NCBI GenBank assembly: GCA_003116875.1 | Contig: BCKT01000013.1 | Location: 434,001 to 498,000 of the forward strand | DNA: 64,000 nucleotides | Reading direction: 5' to 3' | Source of the DNA: Takashimella koratensis | Taxonomy: Eukaryota; Basidiomycota; Tremellomycetes; Trichosporonales; Tetragoniomycetaceae | Shown: one piece after another, positions 1 through 11,005 of the stretch | Position numbering within the stretch: the stretch's first letter is position 1 | Layout: each line of letters begins with the position of its first letter | The notes under the pieces: model-generated | The model's input: only the letters and a program-made list of their open reading frames with translations | The model's database searches: none | What the model was told of the DNA's origin: nothing | Translations under genes and position numbers: made by a program

Positions 1-384
1 CTCTCTTTTGATCACTGTTCTCCTCGCCGCCATCGATACTCGGGAGTCGAGCTCGACCAGACTCAGTCAACCGACTTTGGTCAGTCAGCGAACCACGCGA
101 CGGACCTGCAACCGTAAAAGCGCTTGAAGGCGGATCGGGGACCTGAGCATCGAGGAGCTGGGAGAGGAGGAGGTGCCGGTGCGGGTATGATGGGGGCGGC
201 ATTGGTGCTCAAGTCGCACGATGAGGAGGAAGGTAAGATGCCCGTATAGATGCGGTTCGAAGCCGGTACAAACAAAGAATCCGAGGTCTTTCGGACCTTG
301 GGTAGTCGACAAGCCGAGAAGTGCAAAAAACAATTTATATACATTTGTTCCCGCGAAAGAATGTGCCCCAAAACCATTAAGTTT
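1..384. other. left-edge stretch without a supported gene
   Basis: Open frames exist on both strands but none shows family motifs, a convincing start context or consistent splice sites. It may contain the end of a gene whose body lies outside the window. Nothing definite is seen here. Confidence 0.4.
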
Positions 385-472
385 GCTCACGTAGTGTAGT
401 GGTTATCACCCGTGCTTGTGGCAAGATTTGTCTCAAACGCTCGTAACCCCTGTTCGACTCAGGGCGTGAGCA
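385..472 (+). tRNA. tRNA-His (GTG) with a short intron
   Basis: The acceptor stem pairs 385-391 with 465-471, followed by discriminator A472. The D arm spans about 394-409. The T arm pairs 448-452 with 460-464 around a seven-base TTCGACT loop. The anticodon GTG lies at 418-420, after T416-T417 and before G421. The 5' anticodon stem 411-415 pairs with 439-443 with one T-T mismatch, but only if about 16 nt (422-437) are removed. That is the canonical position for a nuclear tRNA intron, just 3' of base 37. Without the intron the anticodon arm does not fold. The mature tRNA would be 72 nt before addition of G-1 and CCA. The fold was done by eye. Confidence 0.85.
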
Positions 473-1362
473 CACATTTTTGTTTTCATGCAGCATGTAT
501 CCTAGCGCTTTCTTTTTGTCTCTTGCTCTATTCTCCTCAGTCTCCCCTTCTGCGTTCATCTATTCAGCTACTCGGCGCATTCAGGCCGTCGTCGTTCAGT
601 TCTGGCTGACTGCGAGGGTCATTCGTGGTGCCGCTACAAACTGAAACTTCCCAGTCTCTACGTTTCATGGCCGAATTGTCACTCAAGCTGGCGCGCACAT
701 GACACAATCCACCACAGGCATAAGGAAGGAAAAGCTAAGAGCTGCACGTCAGGTCAGTGATACACAAATCTACAGCCCAGAACAATCCTCGCAATTTGTA
801 TGTGTCTGGATTTGGCCAAGTAGCCACCAGCAAATAGGTTCATGACACACCCGAACCTGATTGTGAATTGACTGAGGGAAGAGCTGTCGATGGAATAATC
901 CCGCTCCCAGGTCAAGAGAGGCATGGCCATGCCAGCCCAGGGTTTAAAGAGGGAGGACTTCCAGTTCATATGGACAGAGAATGCAATCAAGAATCGCGGT
1001 TCGCGGAAGACAGCACGGATACAGGCTGGTATGCAGTGCGGCGAAGGTAGAGCAGTTACACAAAACGATGCTCTGATCCCTTATGGCCGTCTTTGCTGGC
1101 CCCCGCCCCCACCCCCCCGGGGCCGCCAAGCCAAGCAGCCTGCCCCGACGTTTTCTGTCGATTATCATTGGCCCCAGCGATTTGCAGCTAGAATGGATGT
1201 TTATAAATTACCCGGGTGGTTCTCGGTGCTGAAGGGGGATGCCGCCTCTTGCATGTACTGGCGGAACGTTATTATGACGGCGTAATCTCAACCATTCCTA
1301 TTCCTTTCCATCCTTTCACATCTTCACCGTCACCAACCCCATCAACTTTCACTACCGCCGCC
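473..1362. other. intergenic: tRNA-His to the first protein gene
   Basis: About 890 bp without a supported gene. A C-rich run lies near 1100-1120. The last part is probably the promoter and 5' UTR of the gene starting at 1363. Short open frames on both strands lack motifs and are treated as chance. Confidence 0.5.
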
Positions 1363-3179
1363 ATGTCCATCTTGCTCAACGGCCCCGGCCATGACCAACC
1401 TGACAGCGCGACCACCGAGACCCACCGCCCCGACCCCAGCTCGTCCCTCTCCCCTACGCTCCCTGACCTCCCGCACCTACCGCCGCTGACCGCTCCGTCC
1501 CCTCCGCCCTCCCTCATCACTTCCGTCTCGTCCCTTCCTTCCTCCTCACCCGCATCTACCCTCACTCCCTTACACACCAACATCCACCCCGACGGCACCG
1601 ATACCGACTCGCCCCACGGGACCAACGGGGACGGCGGTACCGAAACCCTTGCCTTCACGGACGCGGACGGCGCGGATGACGCCACCCAGGTCAAACCACT
1701 ACAGACGCGCTCGACCGTCCCACCCTCACCCTCACCCTCGCTCAAAGTTCGATTCGGTGACTGCCCTTCGCGCCCACCCGAGCTCCAGCGGCGTAGCTCC
1801 ATCACCCTAGGGGTGCTCGCGCGCAAGAGCCTCCTCAACGGCCAGGCAGCCTCAGAAGGCGCGGGAGGAGGACCGAGTAGCCCCGGCGGTGGATTCTCGG
1901 GCTATGCAAGCGCGTACGGGTATGGAGCTGGAGGGAAGAAGGATGAGATCAAGACGGTATACATGACAGACGCGCAGTGGGCGGAGCACCTCGAAAAAGT
2001 TCGAGGGTAAGTCAAAGCTCAAAGACGGACAAGACGGAGATGAGCTAATTTTCAACTTAATGCTTCTGTCCAACTCTCATCTTATCATTGAACTGATTCT
2101 CTTTCTGCAGCACTGCTCCCGAGCCGATTGATCTTGGAGCGGTCGTTTCATCCAGTGCGCGTAACCTGTGGCGTAAAGTTCGACGCAACTCGTCAAACTC
2201 TACCACCAGTCCCGGCCCCAGCCCCAGCACAGGTCTGAGCCTAACCGCAAGTCCGGGAGGGAGCAACGCGCCTGTTCCACCGAGTCCCGGAGGCAGCGTG
2301 GGTGGTGGATCATCGCCGCTGCGCCTTCGACCATTTCGGCAGCGAGCCGAATCTGCGCCTGACCGAGTCGAGGCGCCGCTCCTTGCTCCCGCTGGATGGT
2401 CGGGGTCCGAGAACGGGTCGAACCCTACGGCAGATGGAGCTGGTGCAGCCATGGTTGTGGTGTCGCCCATGCAGGAGATCGCGGAAGAAGAGGCCGAGCA
2501 CGAACTGGACTCGGGCCTCGTGGCTGACGCAGATGAGGAAAGCGAGGAAGGAGAAGATGAAGAGGGACAAGTGGAGGCGGTAACTCCTGGCTCGCCACCG
2601 CCCATCTCGGGGCTCCAGCTGCTCGGCGTCGACGATGTACCTGATATCGAGGACACGGAGGGAGGGAAAGCCGGTGCGGAGCTCACGGGTAGTCGAGGGC
2701 GGAGTGCGGTCGGGAGCGCAGATAAAAGGGATCATGGTGCGGTTGGTCTTGAAGAAGGAGCGGCGTCGACATCCTCATTGCCGCCGACTCAAACGAACGG
2801 CGAGCGCGCCGACTCCACGAATGGACAGAGGGCTGTTACCTCCGTCCCTTCTGTACAAGGAGCGCCCCTAGTCTCTCCCGGATCATCTACCGCTGCACCC
2901 GTGTCCATCCTCCAGAACCCACTGCCTCCACCTACCGCTCCTCGCTCGGCAAGATCCGTGGGCCTCACGGGTTCGGCCACCTCGATCTCACGGTCTCCGG
3001 GGCCTACCTCGTCCCGAGCCAAAGACGCAGCGATCCTAGGGTTCGACGATTGGCGGTACAAGCCTAAACAAAACAAACTGAAGGAAGGCGCCGGACGCGG
3101 AGGAATGGTGCGAAGGGAGAGCGAGGATGGGAGAAGTGTTGGGTCCGGGATCGTGAAGCAGGTCCCCAGGCTTTTCTGA
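1363..3179 (+). CDS. unrecognised protein with an RVxF-like motif, 570 aa
   Basis: Exons 1363-2006 and 2111-3179 join in frame across a 104-nt GTAAGT...CAG intron to give 570 aa. I do not recognise the family. Most of the protein is low-complexity and rich in Ser, Pro, Thr and Gly, so it is probably disordered. Three short ordered-looking islands stand out. One contains KVRFG followed by a basic RRSSITLGVLARKSLL stretch. One straddles the intron and contains VYMTDAQWAEHLEKVRG. The third, near the C-terminus, contains GFDDWRYKPKQNK. KVRF fits the RVxF docking consensus for protein phosphatase 1, which hints at a phosphatase regulator or scaffold, but that short consensus is common by chance. 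An acidic stretch sits in the middle (about residues 270-300). No signal peptide or membrane segment is seen. The start chosen is the first ATG in good context, CCGCCATG. Confidence 0.75.
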
Positions 3180-3656
3180 TGAAAGCAAACAGAGAACAAG
3201 GAGAAGGGTATAATCACTAGCTGAAATGGAGTGATAGTATCTGTTGTCGAAAACTGTACAGTGTCATGAGTCTGCTGATTATTGAATGAGTGTGAGAGGC
3301 CGGTTGAACGGTCATAATGAGAACATCAGAGTATCTGTCCACCTTGTTGTTGAGATCTTCGCGATTGACTGATAAAGAAGAGCTTGATAAGTACAGACTC
3401 CTTTTGGTCCAACTTGTAGCGTATGTGATTCATCGTATTACCTCAACAGAGACACAACAGATAGGGATCGTAAAAGTACAGCTGAGATCGTAAAAGTACA
3501 GCTGAGATCGTAAAAGTACAGCTGAGATCGCAAAAGTACAGCTGAACGTGCTCCGCTTTTACCGATTCGTCCTGCAGAAGCTGACGCCGGTACACTTGGC
3601 CGTGGACCCAACACCCAGTCTCAAATTTGACCCATCACAACCATGCTCCAGCCTAT
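3180..3656. other. convergent intergenic region with tandem repeat
   Basis: This separates the 3' end of the plus-strand unknown gene from the 3' end of the minus-strand prolidase. It contains a four-copy 20-bp tandem repeat, listed separately, and presumably both 3' UTRs. No gene is seen. Confidence 0.5.
3466..3545. repeat. 4 x 20-bp tandem repeat
   Basis: Four head-to-tail copies of gatcgtaaaagtacagctga occupy exactly 80 bp. Copies 1-3 are identical and copy 4 has one T-to-C change. Each unit carries CAGCTG, which matches the E-box consensus CANNTG, and the palindrome GTAC. The array lies between two convergent 3' ends. Confidence 0.95.
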
Positions 3657-5862
3657 CTACATTTTCTCACCGGAACAGACCCGCTCGACCCACTCCCTTT
3701 CCCTTCCCACCGCTGTCAAGTTCTCGCACCCGTCTTTAGTCACCACCACGACGTCCTCTATTCTCACCCCTCCCACAGCGAGGTACTTTTTCAACACCTC
3801 CTGATCGATCATAGGTGCTTCCCATACCCCTCCGTCACTCATCAGCTGGGGAGCAAAATACACTCCTGGCTCGACAGTGAGGCACTCGCCCTCAACCAGT
3901 GTTTGTCGGATCCGGAGGTACCTGTACAACGCTGCGGGCGTCTCCTTGGACGTCGCGGGCAGGTCGAGCGGGGTGGACTTGAGGTACTGCCGCGAATCGT
4001 GGACGTCAAGGCCTAGCGCATGGCCGAGCCCGTGCGGGAAAAAAATCGCAGATAGGCCAGAGTTGAGAATGGAGAGAGCAGAAAAGGTTCGGCGGAAGAT
4101 GCCGAGGCGGAGGAAGTGGTCGATCAGGATGATGTGGGCGTGAAGGTGGATAGTATCCCAATGGACACCAGGCTTGACCATGGCCTCACAGCTCTGTCAC
4201 GGAAGTGGAAGAAAGCAATGGGACACACAGAGGAATTATTGTCAGTAAGCCGTCTAGTTGACTCTTCATGACATGGCCAAACTCACCTTTTGCATCTCCA
4301 ACACGATATCGTAAATCTCCGCCGCACGGGGTGTAAACTTTCCCCCGTTCCCCACGGGTATCGTCCTCGTCACATCTGACGCATACCCTTGCCACTCGCA
4401 CCCGGCGTCGATGAGAAGGACCTGGGGCTCAAACGACATTGTGTGGTACTGGTCTGCGCCGCCGTCGTGGTCGCCGTCATGGGTGTGGTCAGGGACATCG
4501 CCGCAGCATCCGCGCGCAAGGCGGCGAGGTATGAAAGTCGTGTCCCCTGGTGATCGAGGGGTAGCAGTCGACGGGAAAAGGCGATCATTACATACGTAAT
4601 GAAGAGTAGAGGCGCGTGTCCCCGACGCGACGATGGGCAGGTACGCGAGGTCGGTACCGCTAAAAGTATGAAAAGTCAGCATCGACTGCATTATCCTGTC
4701 TCGGGCGGTATCACTGCTATCCAGCCAGTGAGTTTGAAGATTCGACTCACCCGTTGCGCTTGCAAGTAGCGACAAAGAGCGCCTCGGCGTCTGCTTCACT
4801 CTCCACCTCCCACAGAGCGACCGGCTCAAACCCTGTCCTCTGTCCATTCCTCAAACGGCCACTGTTGGTCACAGCCGCCGCCCGCCCAAGCTCAGCCATG
4901 ACGACAGTGTGAGCCTGGCTAGTGATATCGTTTGCGCGGCGGATTCGCGCCACCTCCTCGGGGGTCTTGGTGAGTCGTGCGATGTGCAGAGCGGTTCGTA
5001 GGAGCTCTGCCGAGTGGGTTATCGGCAAAACATCCTTTGGAGTGTCGCCGGAGATAAGCGCGGATACGGGAGCAGGAAGAGGAGGGAACTCGGTGGTGAG
5101 TGGGAGCGTGTGGAGGGTGACGGACTCGGTTCCTGATAGTAGGGATGAGAGGGAAGAAGGCAAGTCAGTTGTCGGGAGGTAGGTATCCGACTCGAATCGA
5201 GCTTCAGCGTCCTCGAGAGTAGGTGGAGCGATAGACCACATAGTTTCCAGCGGGTCGGCCGGAGGAATGAACAGGTTATGCGTGAGCTCGGGAACGAGTG
5301 TGTGGGTGGTCGCGCCGTTGGAGTTGGAGGTGGGGAGGGAGAAGGTGATTAAGACCGAGGACGAGGCGACGTCCCATGCGCCTGTGAGGTAGTTGAAGTT
5401 GGCCTCTTGGTCTGTGGTACGAGTTAGCGAGGACGCAAGTAGTGCAGAGGTAGTAGAGAGGGTTAGCGGGCGTAGAGGGATAGGAAGTAGGAGAGAAATG
5501 GGATAGGACCACAGACTCACGAAACTTCATCTCGCGGTCTGTGTCGTCCCGACATGTAGACGGGCACGCCTGGAGGAACACTGCGTGGGTCTGTATCGTC
5601 ACAATCCAGGGTAAGAATGGGTAGCGTCAGCACATTGAGTCACTGCTTTGGCTTTGACTTTAGACGAAGATGAAACCGCGAGAAAATGGATACTGGCGGT
5701 CTCGCTACCTCGCTAGACTAATCGAGACAGACCACGGGAGAGACTTACGCCCTTGCGTTGGTCTGAGGACAAGAGGCGGACAAGCTCAGCGACGAGCTTG
5801 GCAGCGTGTGTGCGCGCCGGGAGTTTGGTTTTGAGAGGGTCGGTAGATGTCGACGCGATCAT
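3657..5862 (-). CDS. M24B Xaa-Pro dipeptidase/aminopeptidase (prolidase-like)
   Basis: Five exons (5749-5862, 5521-5590, 4751-5411, 4287-4659, 3657-4193) give 584 aa with closed phases. The N-terminal aminopeptidase-P-type domain has the prolidase block FLQACPSTCRDDTDREMKF running into NYLTG. The C-terminal pita-bread domain has the expected dinuclear metal ligands: Asp in LLIDAG (about 366), Asp in SDVTRT (about 378), His in HGLGHALG (about 465), Glu in VEPGVY (about 513) and Glu in RIEDVV (about 550). It should remove the residue N-terminal to proline, probably releasing amino acids from X-Pro peptides in the cytosol. The start ATG at 5862 precedes a conserved basic helix; in-frame upstream sequence could add an extension. 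An Asp/His-rich insert lies before the first metal ligand and is read as coding because the frame stays open and the family varies there. Distinguishing dipeptidase from aminopeptidase needs a tree. Confidence 0.92.
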
Positions 5863-6045
5863 GGTTGCTGTTGTAGTTATGGACGTTGGAGCTGAGGCCG
5901 AGAGACAGGTGGGTACGATGAGGGAGTGTGAGAAGGGAGAAGGAGAGATAGGTGGACCGCATGGATACTCCAGGGTAGTAAGCGCTAAAGCCGGGGCACG
6001 TGACATATAAGTAAGCGAGAAACAGTCCCGTCACCCGCTACAGTG

Positions 6046-6570
6046 ATGGCTTCCGCTACACTCCACCGTACACCACCGCCCTCATCAGTTCAAAGGCGTC
6101 TCGGCAAAGGAGCTCCACGATACACTGCGCCTTCGCAACACGAGTTGGAAGATGAAGAAGCCGCGATGAACGGGTGAGACCACCTCACCTCCGGACTAGC
6201 CCTGTAGAGTACGTAGATTACCGCACTCCGTATACACTTTGTGAGTCAGAAGAGGGAGAACAAGTCTGCTGTGAGTGTCTGTGTCGGATAGAGGTAAGAT
6301 AAAAGTCAATACTGTAGGAGCTATGATCGCCCGTAGACGTGCATGCAAGACAGCTTGGTGATTACCAGTCGACGTCATATAAAAGTACGGTATCACACAG
6401 AAATTCGTAGTGGCCAGGTCGTTATTGGAATGTAGGTCGTCGCGAAGGGAATCATAGACATGGTCACAAACTCGTATAGGTGGGTGGAAGCGCTCGTTGT
6501 GCAAGAAAAGAACGAGGTTTGCAAACCCGATGATCGCTTAGAGCGCGTCGACTGGAGAAGAGACGAGTAA
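6046..6570 (+). CDS. unresolved small plus-strand gene candidate
   Basis: A plausible first exon starts at ATG 6046 and runs to a GTGAGA donor at 6174. It encodes about 42 residues beginning MASATLHRTPPP. Downstream, 6436-6567 reads as a convincing C-terminal segment containing GIIDMVTNSYRWVEAL and ends at TAA 6568-6570. The block just upstream (6337-6432) is open in the same frame, but TAG 6433-6435 separates the two. I could not find one exon chain with ordinary introns. One chain that closes is 6046-6173, 6200-6293, 6337-6417 and 6436-6570, but it needs introns of 26, 43 and 18 nt. The layout leaves room for a gene divergent from the prolidase. The last 33 nt would overlap, antisense, the final exon of the Mo25 gene. 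It could be real, decayed or fortuitous. The product is not recognised. Confidence 0.25.
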
Positions 6571-8462
6571 GCAATGACCATTGACGAAAGGCGGGTTGAA
6601 ACTTCACTTACTCTGCGCAATGAGAAACTGTTTCTCGTCGTTGAATTGTTCATCTTAACAACATGTCAACCCAAGTTCAGCCCACTCGCACTCTGATCCA
6701 ACAAACAGCAGTCTCTTTCCGGCAGTATCTGCCCTTGACAGGATGTAGACTTCACACTCACCGTCTCGGTCGTTGTGGAATTCTTTGAGGAACGTGAGGA
6801 GTCGATCTTTGTTGCGTTTCAGGATACGCGCAATCTCTGGTGGTTTGTTCGGGTTGGCAACGAATACCTGTTTTATGGTCAGCGCTGTTTTACCCCCTCC
6901 CTTCAAGCTTGGTCACCTAGCCAATCCATGCAGATCCTAAGCATCATATACCAGGCCCCAGAGCTTGTCCGGCACATGTGTACTCACCTTGAACACGTGA
7001 AACGCCTCAAACTGGATATTCCGACTTCGATCGCGTAAGAAGTTCATCATCAATTTGAGGTTTGCCTCGGACGAGATGTATCGTGTCATAATGTTATAAT
7101 TTGCTCGATCGAGCAAGATCTCGCCAAGGAGTTTGAGCGATTGACGTTTCGTCACGTAGTTGTTGGAGATGATGAGGGTGTTGTACATGTTGAAGAACTG
7201 TCAGGTGTGAGTGGGCAGAGCAAAGTGCGCTGAAAAGGAAGACGAGGATGAGGGACTGAGATGGGGACGGAGAAGGATATGGAGAGGGGGATGCACATAC
7301 GCGGTCGTAATTTTGATCAAGGTAGGCAGCGACCATTGGTTTATGCTTTGTGAGGGTTTCCTATCATTGGTGTTAGCAATTAGGTCTTGGATAAAAGAGC
7401 AAGACCGAGTGACTCACTTTCATGTTAGTAAACGTATCGGTGGAGATCCCAAACGTCGTGTTCTCAATGTAATTGGGAAATGTGTAGAACCTGATCAAAC
7501 AAGTCAGCAAGAGAAAGCTTGTAGTCTATGTATTCGCTTCCCTCAGAACTCATGGGCCCGACAGCAGTGATGGTCTGCCTATACTTACTCGTCCGAGTAG
7601 AGCAAGAGTTTTGCGAGTGGCTCGTACCGCAACAACTCTTTAAGAATCATGCCCGCGTTCAGCGCAACGTCTGGCTCAGCGTATCTGTCATGGTGTCGTA
7701 TCAGCCTTATGTCCTTGTCCATGTTCTGTTCAACACATGAACCACCCAATGAACCGCCCTAGAACCTAGTAACAACCCCGACTCACCCTCGCAAAGTGAT
7801 GAAGATGATATCGGGCTTGTTGACGATATACTCAACCGTCGGGAGACGAGTTCCGATTTGTCTTCGAAGTAGGATCCCAAAGATATGCCCGACATCTTTC
7901 CGAGCCTACAAGTTGTGATTACATAGTTAGCAGTGTCGTTGTGCGGGTGGTTAGTTGCGTAAAGCAGGTGAATTCGTGACTTTCGTACTTGTGGACTGGT
8001 TGACTCACCTCGAACTCGAGCTTGGCCAACTGCGTGACCAACTGACCCAAGAGGTCTTGAGCGTACGCCTCGTTTGCGATCTGAGTAATCACATCTGCCG
8101 AGGGCTCGTGATCGCCTTCACCCGCGAGTGACGCTTTGATCGTCGCGACGAGTCGGGTCACTTCTTCGTTTGTCTAGCGGCGAAGGCAGGTTAGCAACGC
8201 GGCCAATATCCTCGATGCGATTGTGTCTTCAAGAAGGAGATTACCACGTGCACTTGAAGCCCCTGGAGCCTCTAAAGGAAGAAGTGCGTGGATGGGGAGC
8301 GAGTTGAGAAGGGAGGATAGGAAGTTGACGGGAGGTGATGATGATGCTTACCTTCTTCTTGCTCTCACCGGAGCCAGGAGCGTCGAGCCGAGCCAGGTTC
8401 TCACGCAGCGCTCGGACATTCTCCTGCGGTGTCCTAACTTTCGACCGGTTAAAGAAGTTCAT
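6538..8462 (-). CDS. Mo25/Hym1 (CAB39-like) scaffold protein
   Basis: Eleven exons close perfectly to 340 aa, the usual Mo25 length: 8352-8462, 8245-8271, 8009-8173, 7787-7905, 7589-7684, 7418-7490, 7301-7360, 6988-7197, 6762-6867, 6612-6653 and 6538-6551. Armadillo-like helical repeats run throughout. Diagnostic blocks are [67 protein letters not shown] and, at the end, [13 protein letters not shown]. Mo25 proteins bind and activate germinal-centre/STE20-type kinases; in fungi Hym1 works in the RAM/MOR network controlling polarity and cell separation. Exon 2 is only 27 nt and the last exon only 14 nt. The acceptor of exon 10 is AAG. Its start faces VTI1 across a 0.9-kb divergent region. Confidence 0.97.
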
Positions 8463-9354
8463 CGCGGCGGGGGAAGGGAAGGAGGACGCGACGAGGAGGT
8501 GAGGTAGGTGAGGTAGGTGTTGAGCAGGCTTGGTCGAAGGTCGGAAGAGGTGGCGAGGAATGCAAATGTTGTGTTCCTTGGCTTAGTGGACAAAAGGATC
8601 GTCGATTCGGTCCGAGTAATAGAGTGGAGGTTGGTAGCTTGGTAGCTTGGGTAGAATGGGTGGAGAATACTGGTGATACTTTGGGTTATGGATGAATGGG
8701 GATGAATGCTTGAATGCTTGAATGCTTGCGATGGAGCTGCGGGTGGTGTATGAGGTCAAGCCTGTGCAAGAAGCGAGGGGCGAGGGGTGATCAAGGAGAC
8801 AAGAAGAGGTAAGAGGTCGAGGGGGGGCTGATGGGTTAGGGAAGATTTGAGACTCGAGGAGAAACGAGAAACCGACGGCCAGAGCGCAGAGGAAAGGTAA
8901 GGGACGAGTGTCAGGCGAGGTACGAAGAGAGAGAGAGGGGTAAGGTGACGTTATGCCTGGGCGACGGGTGACGGGCTGTTGGCAATTAGTGCTTGGGCTA
9001 GGTAGTGGTGACCTCACTCTGATCGGGGCTGTGGTGCTGGTGGTAGGTGGTAGGTGTGAGGTGGTGAATAGCGACAACCGTGACCGTGGTGGTGGTGGTG
9101 GTGGTGGTGGCTGCTGTCTGCCCGGTTGATGGATCAACCACAGCCACCCGAGGGCTTAAGGTCTGGCTCACACCGCGTCGTTAACTGCTCCCCCCACTTG
9201 GATTTGCCACCACCACCCACCTCCCACCTACCCCGCCCACCTGACTTCCACGCACCGCCTGGCCCTTGCTCCTCCCCGTCCAGCTATTTCTTCACCTCGG
9301 CCTCCCTCATTCCCTCACCCTCTCTCCCTCGTCTCATTCACCTCATCCCGCGCA
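8463..9354. promoter_or_regulatory. divergent promoter region, MO25 / VTI1
   Basis: An 892-bp spacer lies between two divergent start codons. It holds three copies of an 8-bp unit (gaatgctt, about 8704-8727) and a GGT trinucleotide run (about 9086-9110). The long minus-strand open frame across it is low-complexity proline/serine sequence, and I do not treat it as a gene. No clear TATA box was seen. Confidence 0.45.
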
Positions 9355-11005
9355 ATGGACAACTCGCCAACGTGAGCCCCTACCCCTGCTCCGCCCGTCG
9401 TCATCGTCCCGCATACTCAAACTGACAAATCCCTTCTACCTAACCTCTCTCTCTCTCCTCAGCGCCTTGTTCGAGAACTACGACGAGGACCTTAAACAGC
9501 TCCTCGCCAGTCTCAAGGGCAAACTCGACGGTGATGTTCGTAACCTCAAGGGGGGTAAGTGCCTCTCTTCTAACACCTATGCGTCGTCCTTTCTCTCCGC
9601 CATCTCCACTGGTCATGCGGCTCCAACTCATCCGCTCGAGTTTACGCTGACCACAATGACCACCCGCCCGCTTTCCGTTCACAGAACCGCGCAAGGCCGC
9701 GTTGAAGAAACTGTCCGATGAGCTTGACGAGGCCGAGGAAATCGTAAGTTGGTCGGTCCAGTCCACGTTCAAGCCCAGAGAAGGGAGTCGTCCATACTGG
9801 GCTCGAGAGCCCTCACGGAGCCATGCCATCCCGTCTGGCTACATGTTTAACTACACATGGGACAACACTAACCGTCCCTAGGTCGCCCAGATGGATGTCG
9901 AGATCCCATCGATGCCAGTGTCGATCCGCAAGACGTTCCAGGATCGCTTGTCGACTTCTCGTCAGGGCCTTGACAAGATCAAAAAGACCATTGTAAGTAG
10001 GGTCGCGTCATTCTCTTTCCCCTTGTCTTGATCTTTCAACTCCATTTCGAATACATATACTACCGCTCGATCCGATCCACCCCTCCAATCTACCAATACC
10101 TTGGTCAACTCTCCTGTACTTGATAGGTCTATCTCCTGAATCTATCCATCTCCTGATTTGAGCTAACTTTGGTCCCAGCGAGACCTTCGCGCCGATTCTC
10201 AGCGTTCCGAGCTCCTCGCTCGCCCTGGTTTCCCCAACGCCGACGATCCCTACAGCGACGACGTCGAGGGGGACGGTGGGTTCAACGCGCGTAGTCGGTT
10301 GCTCGCGGGTACCGAGACCCTTGAGGACGGGACAAGGCGACTGGACAATGCGCATCGGATCGCAATGGAGACGGAGGATGTGGGAGCGGATATTCTGAGG
10401 AATCTGAGGGGCCAGAGGGAACAGATTGAACATACTCGGGATACGGTGAGTGCAGAGGGCGGTTGGTGAGGGTTAGAGGCAAAGGGGGGATGAAGGGGAT
10501 GGGATGGGAGGAAGGTCTAGGGTAGCAGAGTGACGACTATCTAGAGGAGATGAGGGGGAGGCAAGGGGATCGGGGTCGAATCCACGACGAAGGCTAACGC
10601 TAACACTGCGCAGCTCGTGCAAGCAGACTCGTCAATTGACCGGGCTGCAGGGACGTTGAAGAAGATGATCTACAAGTGGGTTCCGTCCTGGCTCACACCT
10701 GCGACCTAGCCCTCCGAATTTGTCATTGTGCCAGTGCCCGCCGTATTTCAGCCAGCTACACCAGAGCGTTTCGCCTCGTCCTGTCTGTGTTACGGGCGTG
10801 GGATCGGTGTGTCGACCTCGTGGCCTGACTGGGCGTCGAGAGCATCCATGATTTACCACGAGCTGACGATATTTTTTCTCGCCGGATGACTTTGTGGCTT
10901 GTTTCGGGTTACAGAATGTATCAGCAAAAATTCGTCTCGGGAGCCATCATCGCCGTCCTCGTGGTTCTCATCGTCCTCGTGCTTTGGTCAAAGCTCAGGG
11001 GATAG
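9355..11005 (+). CDS. VTI1: Qb-SNARE VTI1
   Basis: Seven exons (9355-9371, 9463-9554, 9685-9743, 9882-9992, 10179-10445, 10614-10675, 10915-11005) give 232 aa. The N-terminal three-helix region begins ALFENYDEDLKQLL and includes KLSDELDEAEEIV. A Qb SNARE motif spans roughly residues 140-205 (LRGQREQIEHTRDTL), with Gln as the expected zero-layer residue. A C-terminal tail anchor follows, FVSGAIIAVLVVLIVLVLW, ending in KLRG. The protein should mediate fusion in transport between Golgi, endosome and vacuole. The first exon is only 17 nt. Length and tail match the family, so confidence is high. Confidence 0.96.

Noticed and set aside
4440..4610. Possible extra intron in the prolidase gene around the Asp/His-rich insert
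   Set aside because: The good donor GTATGT at the codon boundary is out of phase with the only nearby acceptor, while the frame stays open and the family varies in length here.
8583..9137. 184-codon open frame on the minus strand between MO25 and VTI1
   Set aside because: The translation is proline/serine/threonine low complexity over a C/T-rich divergent promoter, with no motif and no conserved start.
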